From the NCBI RefSeq assembly GCF_028330985.1, contig NZ_JAQMUE010000070.1, positions 1 to 64,000 on the forward strand: DNA of 64,000 nt. The letters are read 5' to 3'. The position numbers and the translations under genes were made by a program. This document shows, piece after piece, positions 15,861 through 24,543 of the stretch. The DNA is from Roseofilum reptotaenium CS-1145. Lineage in GTDB: Bacteria; Cyanobacteriota; Cyanobacteriia; Cyanobacteriales; Desertifilaceae. Below the pieces are notes generated by a model. The model worked only from the letters and a program-made list of their open reading frames with translations, was not told where the DNA came from and did no database searches. The stretch's first letter is position 1, and the number at the start of each line of letters is the position of its first letter.

Positions 15861-18800
15861 CTCCTTTTATTGGACTGAGAAAAATGAGGAAGTATATGAC
15901 GATCTGATAGTGGCAGTAGAAGCCAGCGATCAGGTATTAAGCTTACTGCTTGCAGTCTGTGATGACCCGTATTTTCGAGATGAGATTATTGAACGATATG
16001 AGGCAGAACTTCAGCCTAGAATTCACCCTTATCGAGTTCAACTGTCGAGAAAAGAACCGAGTTTACGAGAGGCAATTGCTCAGGCGCTGAATGAAGATGA
16101 GCTGTACTTACAGTCAGAGGGTAGAGCGGTAATTACGGTTACGGGAACTGATGCGCTGTTAGCGGATAGATTAGGAGCGGAACGTTCGGAGAAGGACATC
16201 TTTTTTGGTTACTTGCAGTGGACGCGGGAAGCCTTACGAGAGTATCCTTACCCGATTATCTTGTGGTTAACCAATCCATTACTTAAAGAACTGAGCCTTA
16301 GAGCGCCTGATTTTTGGAGTTGGCGTAAGGATGTATTGAGATTTCAGTCGGCGATCATCTTGGAGGCAACGATTCGTACTAGCTATCGAATTATTGCTAG
16401 TCTGGTGTTGGTTCCGCACAATCTGCCTCGGATGGGAGCTGGGCAGTTTGTGGGACGCGATCGGGAAATGGAGTGGTTACACGAGCAGTTCCAGAGTGGA
16501 GAACTGATGGGAATTACTGTTTTGACGGGGATGGGGGGAATTGGGAAGACAGAGCTGGCCTTGCAATATGCTCATGGCTTTTACCTTAAGGGAGCTTATC
16601 CAGGAGGTGTGTGCTGGTTGAACGCACGTGGTGTAGATGTTGGGATGCAGTTTCTGGGTTTTGCCAGCTCGAAACTAGGCTTGAATCCTCCAGAGTATTG
16701 GCATTTGGAAGAGCGGATTCGTTACTGTTGGCGGCACGGGAAAGCTGAAGGTGAGGTGTTGGTAATCTTTGACGATGTACAAGACTATGAGACCATTCGG
16801 CCGGTTCTTCCTCCAGCAAAAGAGCAGTTTAAGGTGTTGATTACCACTCGCAACCAATCCTTAGGACAGTTATTTCGACAATTGGAGTTGGCAGGGTTGG
16901 AGGAAGAAGCAGCATTACAGTTATTGGGATCGCTTGTAGGACGGGAACGGATTTACCAGGAGTTGGAGGCAGCAAAGGCGTTGTGTGTGGAGGTAGGTTA
17001 TTTACCCTTGGCGTTAGAGTTGTTGGCTCGTCATTTGGCGCACAAACAGGATTTATCTTTAGCGAACATGCAGCAACAGTTACAAAAAGAGGGGCTAGAA
17101 GTGCAAGCTTTAAAACGGGCTGAAGTTGGCATGACTGCCGAGCGATGGGTAAAAGCAGCGTTTGAGTTGAGTTGGCGGGAGTTAGGAGAGGAAGAGAAAG
17201 AGTTGGGGCGGTTGCTGAGTTTGTTTGCTCTAGCACCGATAACTTGGTCATGGATAGAAAGGATTTATTCAGAAGTAGATGAGAAAAAGTTAGAGGACTC
17301 GAGAGAAAGTCTGGAGAGGTTGAGCTTGCTACAACCCGTAGAAGAAGGGAACTATCAGCTACATCCCTTGATTCGAGAGTTTTTTCGAGGGAAGTTGGTG
17401 GAGTCTAGCCAGGTAGAGGAGATGAAGCGAGAGATTTTTGGGGTGATGGTGGAGATAGCAAGGACAATTCCCCAAACACCAACTCGCCAGCAGATTATGG
17501 AAGTTGAGCCTGCCATACCTCATCTAGTGGAGATAGCAGAGCAGTTAACTGATGATTTAACTGATGATGAGTTGCCTTGGGTGCTTGTCGGTTTAGCGAG
17601 ATTTTATCTGGGACAGGGGCAGTATGGCCAAGCAGGGTATTGGTTTGAGCAATGTTTAGATATTATCGAATATCGTCTTGGTTCGGCCGATCCAAATGTG
17701 GCTACAAGCCTGAATAACCTAGCAGAACTATATCGTTCCCAAGGGAAATATTCAGAAGCCGAACCTCTCTATTTAAAAGCTTTGCAAATGAGAAAGGAGT
17801 TGCTCGGTTCAGTTCATCCGTCTGTTGCTATGAGTCTAAATAACCTGGCAGCACTGTATGAGTTTCAGGGAAGATATTCAGAAGCCGAACCTCTTCTAAT
17901 GGATGCTTTACAGATATGGCAGGAAACATTTGGCTCAGATCATTCTAATGTGGCTGCAACCAAGAGTAATCTGGCCAATTTGTACCGTTATCAAGGGAAA
18001 TATGAACAAGCCGAGCCTCTGTATTTAGACGCTTTACAGATGCATAAGAATTTGTTTGGCTCGGCTCATCCCTATATCGCTATTAGTCTGAATAATTTGG
18101 GAAACTTGTATTTAGACCAAAAGAGATTATCAAAAGCTGAAGCTCTCTATTTAGAAGCGTTGCAGATGTACAATGAGATGCTTGGCTCGAATCATCTCTA
18201 TAGTGCTATGAGTAAGAGTAACTTGGCCAATTTGTACTTAAACCAAGGAAGAAACTCGGAGGCTGAATCTCTGTATTTAGAGGCTTTGCAAATATCTAGA
18301 GAAAAACTTGGTTCAGCTCATCCATTTGTGGCCGTGATTCTGAATAATCTGGCCAATTTGTACTATTCCCAAGGTAAGTATGCAGATGCTCAACTAATGT
18401 ATATGGAAGCATTGGAGATTTTCATGGCCAAGCTGGGAGAAGACCATCCCAATACTCGGAAGCTTAAGCAAAACTATAATGAACGTTATCAAGGAGGTAT
18501 TACTATGAGTGGAGAGCGCACTATTGGTATTGGTCGTGATGACTGGGAAACTAATATTAACACGCCTGAAATCACTGTTGTTGGGGATGCCGCAAAACAG
18601 GGGGAGCAGATAAATATAAATTATGGCCAAGATAAGGAGCTGGTGGAGGCTACCAGAGAGATTCAGGATTTGCTCAAACAATTGTCAGCATCGCATCCGG
18701 TTTCGACAACAATGGAACAGATGACAGTGGTAACAGAGGTCATTAAAGTAATTGAGAGTAATCCAACATTGAAGCAACGGACTATCAATGCCTTCAAGGT

Positions 18801-18900
18801 GGGATTGATGGAGACACTAAAGCAGTTTCCTGGAGGTGCAATTCTGGTTGGGGCGATTGAAGGTTGGATACAGCAGAATGAGCTAGATAATGTTGGATAG
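15847..18900 (+). CDS. STAND NTPase with kinesin-light-chain-type TPR repeats
   Basis: A protein of 1017 residues. Residues 1-190 are an N-terminal domain of unknown function (YWTEKNEEVYDDLIVAVEAS..., with PIILWLTNPLLKELSLRAPDFW). An NB-ARC-type NTPase follows: VGRDREMEWL, P-loop GMGGIGKT (228-235), Walker B VLVIFDDVQD and VLITTRN. Then a winged helix and seven 42-residue TPRs with the pattern NNLAxLYxxQGKYSEAEPLYxxAL (about 590-880). The last ~110 residues (YGQDKELVEATREIQDLLKQL...) form a small helical domain often found at the ends of cyanobacterial signalling proteins. STAND proteins sense a ligand through repeats and oligomerise to switch on an effector. The trigger is unknown. Confidence 0.85.
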   Translation: MPIANSFYWTEKNEEVYDDLIVAVEASDQVLSLLLAVCDDPYFRDEIIERYEAELQPRIHPYRVQLSRKEPSLREAIAQALNEDELYLQSEGRAVITVTGTDALLADRLGAERSEKDIFFGYLQWTREALREYPYPIILWLTNPLLKELSLRAPDFWSWRKDVLRFQSAIILEATIRTSYRIIASLVLVPHNLPRMGAGQFVGRDREMEWLHEQFQSGELMGITVLTGMGGIGKTELALQYAHGFYLKGAYPGGVCWLNARGVDVGMQFLGFASSKLGLNPPEYWHLEERIRYCWRHGKAEGEVLVIFDDVQDYETIRPVLPPAKEQFKVLITTRNQSLGQLFRQLELAGLEEEAALQLLGSLVGRERIYQELEAAKALCVEVGYLPLALELLARHLAHKQDLSLANMQQQLQKEGLEVQALKRAEVGMTAERWVKAAFELSWRELGEEEKELGRLLSLFALAPITWSWIERIYSEVDEKKLEDSRESLERLSLLQPVEEGNYQLHPLIREFFRGKLVESSQVEEMKREIFGVMVEIARTIPQTPTRQQIMEVEPAIPHLVEIAEQLTDDLTDDELPWVLVGLARFYLGQGQYGQAGYWFEQCLDIIEYRLGSADPNVATSLNNLAELYRSQGKYSEAEPLYLKALQMRKELLGSVHPSVAMSLNNLAALYEFQGRYSEAEPLLMDALQIWQETFGSDHSNVAATKSNLANLYRYQGKYEQAEPLYLDALQMHKNLFGSAHPYIAISLNNLGNLYLDQKRLSKAEALYLEALQMYNEMLGSNHLYSAMSKSNLANLYLNQGRNSEAESLYLEALQISREKLGSAHPFVAVILNNLANLYYSQGKYADAQLMYMEALEIFMAKLGEDHPNTRKLKQNYNERYQGGITMSGERTIGIGRDDWETNINTPEITVVGDAAKQGEQININYGQDKELVEATREIQDLLKQLSASHPVSTTMEQMTVVTEVIKVIESNPTLKQRTINAFKVGLMETLKQFPGGAILVGAIEGWIQQNELDNVG

Positions 18901-18910
18901 AGTTATCCTG

Positions 18911-19564
18911 TTAGTCGCGCACGCGAGGACAGGGTTCAGGCTTCACGGAGGCGATCGCACAATGATCTTTTAAGCAAGATTGCTCAAAGGCGGCTTCTTG
19001 TTCTAAAGGTTGGGGATATTGTCCAAATACCATTTCACAACTGAAATCTTCAAAGTTGGGAGTCATGGTTAAGGGAATGCCAAATTGCTGGGTAAAAAAG
19101 TCTTGAGTCGGGAGTTTGCACATATTAATGCACATTCCCACACATCCGCTTTGTTCTAAATAGCGGCACTTTTTAATCTGAACTGCGCTTTTTTGTTGCC
19201 GAACCGTTTGATTTTCATTCTTTATTTCTACCGTCTTCGTTTCACACGGACCAACTAACCATTCAAATAGGAGCGTTGCAAACCAGGCATTGGCTTCACA
19301 CACCCATTGGGTAGGGGAGGTCAATGTCCGGATAATGGTTAAAATGGGAGCAGGAATCAGGGAATTTAAGACCTTTTTCACCAATTGTTGTTGTTCTAAG
19401 GAATTGCGTCCCTGCATGATTTTCTGGGATACATCAACAAAGCCTTCATAGCCTGTTTTTGAGCTACCTTTACCCACCACAGCAGCCATTTTGCGGGTAA
19501 AAAGGGCAATAAACAGGCGATCGCACAGATTATCGTGGTAAGAGGTAGGTTCAGGCACAGTCAT
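18911..19564 (-). CDS. Beta-carotene isomerase D27-like (DUF4033) protein
   Basis: A protein of 217 residues with the DUF4033 core: CRYLEQSGCVGMCINMCKLPTQ, then FFTQQFGIPLTMTPNFEDFSCEMVFGQ, and a Cys-rich tail. In plants D27 isomerises all-trans to 9-cis beta-carotene using iron. Cyanobacterial homologues are soluble and their substrate is less certain. It starts eight bases after the stop of the aldehyde dehydrogenase gene on the same strand, so the two form an operon in which an apocarotenoid-related pathway is possible but unproven. Confidence 0.88.
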   Translation of the reverse strand: MTVPEPTSYHDNLCDRLFIALFTRKMAAVVGKGSSKTGYEGFVDVSQKIMQGRNSLEQQQLVKKVLNSLIPAPILTIIRTLTSPTQWVCEANAWFATLLFEWLVGPCETKTVEIKNENQTVRQQKSAVQIKKCRYLEQSGCVGMCINMCKLPTQDFFTQQFGIPLTMTPNFEDFSCEMVFGQYPQPLEQEAAFEQSCLKDHCAIASVKPEPCPRVRD

Positions 19565-19571
19565 GATGCGG

Positions 19572-20942
19572 TTAATATCTCAGGAGTCTTTTCAACAGTT
19601 GGAGCTTGTTGCCATAGGGGGGATATCGCAAGTTGAGATCCAGCCAAAACCAGCGTCTTAAGACACTTTTGTAATGGCTAAAGGTTTGAAAGCTGGCCAA
19701 TCCATGATAGCGGCCCATGCCACTTTGTCCAACTCCTCCGAACGGCAGTTGGGGAATGTTGAACTGTAAAACTGTATCGTTGAGAGCGACAGTTCCCGAT
19801 GAAACCTGTTGTAGCACTTGGCGCTGAACTCGGGAGCGTTTGGAGAAGAGATAGAGAGCGAGGGGTTTGGGACGTTGATTGATTTCGGCGATCGCCTCCT
19901 CAATCTCACCATAGTCTAAAATCGGTAAAATGGGCCCAAAAATCTCCTCTTGCATTACCAAGGAATCCCAGGTTATTCCATCAATTAAAGTGGGAGCAAT
20001 ATAGCGAGTTTTGGGATTCGTTTTCCCCCCACACAGAATATTCCCTTCTTGCAGTAATCTCTGGAGATAGTTAAACTGTTTGTCATTCACAATGCGGGCA
20101 TAATCTGGACTTTCTTCCGGGTTTTCACCATAGAAAGCTTTAACTTCAGTCAGCATCGCTTGAATCAGATCTGCTTTCACCTTTCGATTCACCAGCACAT
20201 AATCTGGAGCAATACAAATTTGCCCTGCATTGAAAAATTTACCCCAAATAATTCGCCTAGCAGTACAAGTCAAATCACAATCTCGATCGACAATACAGGG
20301 GTTTTTTCCTCCCAACTCTAACGTCACGGGCGTTAAGTATTTCGCCGCCGCTTCCATGACTATTTTCCCCACTCTGGCACTACCCGTAAATAAAATATGA
20401 TCGAACTTCTGGGCTAAGAGTTCTTGACTAACTTCGGCGTTTCCTTCGAGTACAGCAATAGAGTTGGGATCGAAATTTTCAGTAATAATTTCTGCTAAAA
20501 TGTTGGAAGTCTTGGGAGCAATTTCCGAAGGCTTAACTACAGCACAATTTCCCGCTGCTATTGCTCCCACAAGGGGCGCTATCGCTAAATTAAACGGATA
20601 ATTCCAAGCAGAGATAATCAGCACTACGCCCAAGGGTTCCGGATAAATTTCTCCGACAGAAGGCCACATCACGAAGGGAGTGAAGGTGCGTTTCGGTTTT
20701 ACCCATTGGTTTAAGTGCTTTAAGGCATAATCAATTTCGGCGATCGGGCTAAATTCATAATAACCCTCTAATTTAGGTTTATTTAAATCCTCCTTCAATC
20801 CAGCCAAGATTTTGGATTTATTTTCCTCAATTACCGACCTTAGCTTTTTAAGCTGAGATTTTCTAAATTTCAACTCTCTGGTTTGTCCAGACCGGAAAAA
20901 TTCTCTCTGTTGAGCAATTAATTGTTCGCCGTTCATTTTCAT
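19572..20942 (-). CDS. NAD(P)-dependent aldehyde dehydrogenase, ALDH3/fatty-aldehyde type
   Basis: A protein of 456 residues, the short ALDH3-type length. Motifs: ISAWNYPFNLAIAPLVGAIAAGNC, FTGSARVGKIV, the glutamate motif LELGGKNP, the catalytic cysteine in NAGQICIAPDYVLV, and EEIFGPILPIL. Oxidises aldehydes to acids. Cyanobacterial homologues (AldE type) act on fatty aldehydes from alkane metabolism, and apocarotenals are another possibility given the downstream D27-like gene. It lies 35 bases after the MscS-like remnant. Confidence 0.93.
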   Translation of the reverse strand: MKMNGEQLIAQQREFFRSGQTRELKFRKSQLKKLRSVIEENKSKILAGLKEDLNKPKLEGYYEFSPIAEIDYALKHLNQWVKPKRTFTPFVMWPSVGEIYPEPLGVVLIISAWNYPFNLAIAPLVGAIAAGNCAVVKPSEIAPKTSNILAEIITENFDPNSIAVLEGNAEVSQELLAQKFDHILFTGSARVGKIVMEAAAKYLTPVTLELGGKNPCIVDRDCDLTCTARRIIWGKFFNAGQICIAPDYVLVNRKVKADLIQAMLTEVKAFYGENPEESPDYARIVNDKQFNYLQRLLQEGNILCGGKTNPKTRYIAPTLIDGITWDSLVMQEEIFGPILPILDYGEIEEAIAEINQRPKPLALYLFSKRSRVQRQVLQQVSSGTVALNDTVLQFNIPQLPFGGVGQSGMGRYHGLASFQTFSHYKSVLRRWFWLDLNLRYPPYGNKLQLLKRLLRY

Positions 20943-20976
20943 AAGCTATGATTAAAATCTTGATATTTTTCTTATA

Positions 20977-21342
20977 TTATCCTCCTTCACATTCTAGATC
21001 ATTTTGCGATTTCCATAAAATAGAAGAATCCATAGCATCCTTGCTCTCTAATTCTCGGCGATAGGTCATTCCTTGTTGCGGCATCCCCAATTCTAAACCC
21101 TGCCGATCAAAGGCTTTTTTGACTCGACGAAGATATTCTCGAATTACATAGCGATAGACTCCCGGTTTGGTTTCAAAGCGCACTCCTATTCGAGTTCCTC
21201 CGGCATCGATGGAATCCACACCGCGCACTTCCGCTGCAATAATTTGCTCGTTATGGGTAGCGAGAACAAAAAAGATCAATAAGACCGGTAAAGCAAAGAG
21301 CCAATTTCCCAAGGGACGCGTCAAGGGGAAGCGCCATACCAA
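20977..21342 (-). pseudogene. C-terminal remnant of an MscS-type mechanosensitive channel
   Basis: A 121-residue frame. Its middle (RGVDSIDAGGTRIGVRFETKPGVYRYVIREYLRRVKKAFDRQGLELGMPQQ, about residues 40-89) matches the end of the cytoplasmic cage of MscS channels: 'long beta strand, then REFRRRIKxAFDxxGIxIPxPQ'. The pore helices (TM3 with GxxxG) are missing. The N-terminal ~35 residues give one hydrophobic stretch that may be a relic. It is too short for a functional channel and is probably decaying. Confidence 0.5.
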
Positions 21343-22029
21343 CCCAGATCAATGGAGTATATCGTTTTAGCATATCTCACCACAAGGATAGCGATCGCCT
21401 GTCAGTTTACCATTCAAGCGATCGCTGTTCTGTTATCCTTCATCGCTAAGAGTCCTTTCAAGCCTGGGGATGTCCCTCCTGATGACTCCTGTCCCAGCAT
21501 CGCTCCAGAAGGATTAATTGATAGCGATACCAAAATTGCTGGGGACTCCAGATCATGGGAGACTCTGGGTTAAACAAGGGTTGCTGAAGATAAGCCCATA
21601 GGGGAAGCCAAAAGGTGTAATAGTTAAACTTCATGGTTATCTAAACGGTTAAGATGGTGAGATTTACAATGACAGTCCACCTAGATGGCAGGTGAGTCAG
21701 GATTGAGCCGTTATATCCCTTCCTTTCTCTACTGTGCCAAACTCATCGGCAGACTTGCTGAAATGTTGCATTCTTTGACAAAACTTGACATTTAACTTAA
21801 AACTCCACCGATCAAGTTCAGAAGAGGCAAACCGCTTCCCCAAACAGAAACGGGGTTAAATCCAATCCTCCTGGAGTCACCACTTACAAAAGGGTATAGT
21901 CGGACACTGGCTCAGAAAAGTTCCCATAACGCTCCATCCGATAGATGCAGAGGCAGCTATCTTGCGAATTTCCCCCACTCTATATGCCTAGCCTGCACAG
22001 CTCACTTTTTTAGCAAATCTTAAATCAAG
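21343..22029. other. 690-bp region without a supported gene
   Basis: A 73-codon plus-strand frame at 21352-21573 is present but has no recognisable family, contains HIP1 sites and has poor coding character. The rest shows nothing definite. It separates the MscS remnant from the end of the AAA_35 gene. Confidence 0.4.
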
Positions 22030-24507
22030 CTATTTGAGATAGTTTTGAATAGAGGGGACATCGAGGGTTTCATTATTAATCACCAACGCGATATTGATAT
22101 TTTCCAGGAAATTAACAAACCATTGAATTTGATCCAGAGGCTTAGACTCATAATAATTGAACCACTGAAACAATTGTCGTCCCAAATCAGATTGGCTTTG
22201 TCCAGAAATTAAAACAATTTTCAGCAACAAAGCGCTAGTCTTGAGTTCCCCTAAGCTCGCAATTAAATTAATAAAAATATAGTGACTTGGATCGTTGGGA
22301 CTCTCAATCAAAAACTTCAATAATCTCTCGCAAGTTTGATTGAGTAAGAGTGAATTAAAGCCTTCATTGTCTTGTTCAGGTAACAAGCTTTTGAGTTGTC
22401 TTCTTAACTTAAAATCAAACTGCTGAGACCGAAAATCAGCATCAATTGCGGTAATGATATACTGATAAAAATCATCCTTAAATTCTTGATAAGATTCAAC
22501 TTGTTCTGTGTGTTCCAGGAAGGCTCTCGCTAAATCTTTATAACTAGAATTCCCTTCCACTTTTCCTGTAAACTGTTTAATCGCTAAATATAAATCATGG
22601 TCACTGAGTAGAGTAGGATTAGCAAAAGGTTTTTGACTGGCTAAACCTGATGTTTTTTTGATTAAATATTTGGCATATTGGGATAGACTAAGTTCAAATT
22701 CCCATTGCCGTTCTGCTTGAATTTCTTGCAACAGTTGTTGGTGTTCTCTTGAGCTACTAGAAGACACGAAAGAATAGCGATAGAGATAAGGATATCGATG
22801 AATTTGGGTTTTGAGTGGAGAAGTTAAAATGGGCGATATTTTTGATTTGGAATCTGATTTGTTTTCAATTAAAATACGCAGAAATTGATAATCTTCAGTT
22901 TCCTCAAACTCTTTAACAGTTGCATGAATGATCGGCTCAACAAAAAGCTTGTTGATCATTTTGTATTCATGACTTTTGCAAAACTGATCGACCATCTTTT
23001 TGAGTTGGTCAACATATCTAGGCAAAGGAGAAGAATAAGAATATTGAGTTTCTCTTTGCTTATTGAACAGGGCAATTAATCCAACAATGGCAATTTTTGA
23101 TGCAGCGCGCATTTGCCAGTGATTGATTAAAATATAAAAACAGCGATTCAAGATTTTGTTAAACTGATGTTGTTCAGGAACTTGAATAACTAGCCGTCGA
23201 ATAACCGCACTGATTTCAATATCTGGATATCCAATAACTTCAATCAACAATTTATGAACTCTTTGAATCATCACAGCCGGAGGTTCTTCCTGTACCCAAT
23301 ACAGAAGATGATCGTAAAGAGTTTGTTCATCTGACAAACATTTCTTGGTCAATGATTTAACGGATTTATCCGGACTATAGCCTAGACAACTCTCCAGCCA
23401 TCTAAAGTTAAAAGTATCGGCATAAATTTGGTTATAAACTCTGAGGATAGGACGGGCATAGTGATGACCAAATGGTAATTTTATCGCTAAACCACTCAAC
23501 CGTAGTTCAGTTTGCTGTGGATTCTCTTCTGATGGAATTTCACCTTGTTTTAAAATTTGCCAATATAGCTCTAATAAAGACTTTCGATTAGGACTTTCAA
23601 GGAGACGATCGCGAATAGATCTGAGGTGTTCTGGTTCATCTTGAGCTTCCCAATTGTGAAGAATTTTTCTATACACCAACTGATGCACTGTTTTCCATTC
23701 TTGATTGAGAGAAATAAAGTCATCCCCATTGGCGACTAAATGGCATAATTTTTGAGTTAAAAATGGCTTACCTCCTGTCCAATCTAAAATGGATTTGAGA
23801 ACCGTTTTCGGGTCTCTTGCTTTCATAACCAACCCTTCTGCCAACCCTAAACAATCTTGAAATTGAAATCCAGTGAGCTGAATTTCTAGACCCATATCAA
23901 AAGGACTGATTTCAGGTTGAAAAGTGAGTTCTGATGGACTGGCAACACCCAGCAAAACCCAAGTTAGGCGGTGATAGTCTGGATTTTGTTTTCGATTTTG
24001 ATAGCAAGATCGAATTAAGCCAAAGAATTCATCAATTGGGAATTTTAAGCCCAAAACACTATCAATTTCATCGACAAAAATGACGATATTATGGGGGATA
24101 TGACATAAAATGACTTCAGTTAACAATAGACGCAGCCGCTCGACAGGAGGAAAAGAGAGGCGATCGCGCCACCATCTGAGTAAATTTACTTTATCGACTA
24201 AATTAAAGCTACTTAACACGGAATAAGCAAAGGCAGCATACCATTCTTCCGTGGTGATATTGCAACTAAAAATAGCAGTTAAATCGACTACCCCACAAAC
24301 AATTCCCCGGTTTCTGAGTAGCTCAATGGTGCGGACTCGTAAAGAGGATTTTCCCATTTGCCGGGAGTTGAGAACATAGCAAAATTCTCCGGCTAGAACC
24401 CCGCGAAATAAATCAGCATCGGCTTGACGAACCACATAAGTTGGAGAATTCAGGGGTAAGCTACCACCAAATTGATATTCATACATTTTTGTAAATGTGT
24501 TATTCAT
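22030..24507 (-). CDS. AAA_35-type NTPase with cyanobacterial helical C-terminal domain
   Basis: A protein of 825 residues from the ATG at 24507; GGGGAG lies just upstream, and a GTG at 24531 would add eight residues. N-terminal AAA-like domain: MYEYQFGGSLP, P-loop SRQMGKSS (about 48-55) and Walker B-like IVIFVDEIDSVL. The C-terminal half is helical and ends with a block (SHYIFINLIASLGELKTSALLLKIVLI, then FNYYES) that I recognise as a repeated cyanobacteria-specific domain of unknown function. Such proteins often have variable effector ends. It lies 36 bases downstream of a TIR-like/AAA_35 gene and is co-directional with it. It probably works with that gene in a signalling or conflict module; this is inference. 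Confidence 0.75.
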   Translation of the reverse strand: MNNTFTKMYEYQFGGSLPLNSPTYVVRQADADLFRGVLAGEFCYVLNSRQMGKSSLRVRTIELLRNRGIVCGVVDLTAIFSCNITTEEWYAAFAYSVLSSFNLVDKVNLLRWWRDRLSFPPVERLRLLLTEVILCHIPHNIVIFVDEIDSVLGLKFPIDEFFGLIRSCYQNRKQNPDYHRLTWVLLGVASPSELTFQPEISPFDMGLEIQLTGFQFQDCLGLAEGLVMKARDPKTVLKSILDWTGGKPFLTQKLCHLVANGDDFISLNQEWKTVHQLVYRKILHNWEAQDEPEHLRSIRDRLLESPNRKSLLELYWQILKQGEIPSEENPQQTELRLSGLAIKLPFGHHYARPILRVYNQIYADTFNFRWLESCLGYSPDKSVKSLTKKCLSDEQTLYDHLLYWVQEEPPAVMIQRVHKLLIEVIGYPDIEISAVIRRLVIQVPEQHQFNKILNRCFYILINHWQMRAASKIAIVGLIALFNKQRETQYSYSSPLPRYVDQLKKMVDQFCKSHEYKMINKLFVEPIIHATVKEFEETEDYQFLRILIENKSDSKSKISPILTSPLKTQIHRYPYLYRYSFVSSSSSREHQQLLQEIQAERQWEFELSLSQYAKYLIKKTSGLASQKPFANPTLLSDHDLYLAIKQFTGKVEGNSSYKDLARAFLEHTEQVESYQEFKDDFYQYIITAIDADFRSQQFDFKLRRQLKSLLPEQDNEGFNSLLLNQTCERLLKFLIESPNDPSHYIFINLIASLGELKTSALLLKIVLISGQSQSDLGRQLFQWFNYYESKPLDQIQWFVNFLENINIALVINNETLDVPSIQNYLK

Positions 24508-24543
24508 GACTCCCCTAGATAAACGCACCACACTGAAAAAAAA

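Noticed and set aside
21352-21573. 73-codon plus-strand frame
   Set aside because: No recognisable family, HIP1-rich, no ribosome binding site.
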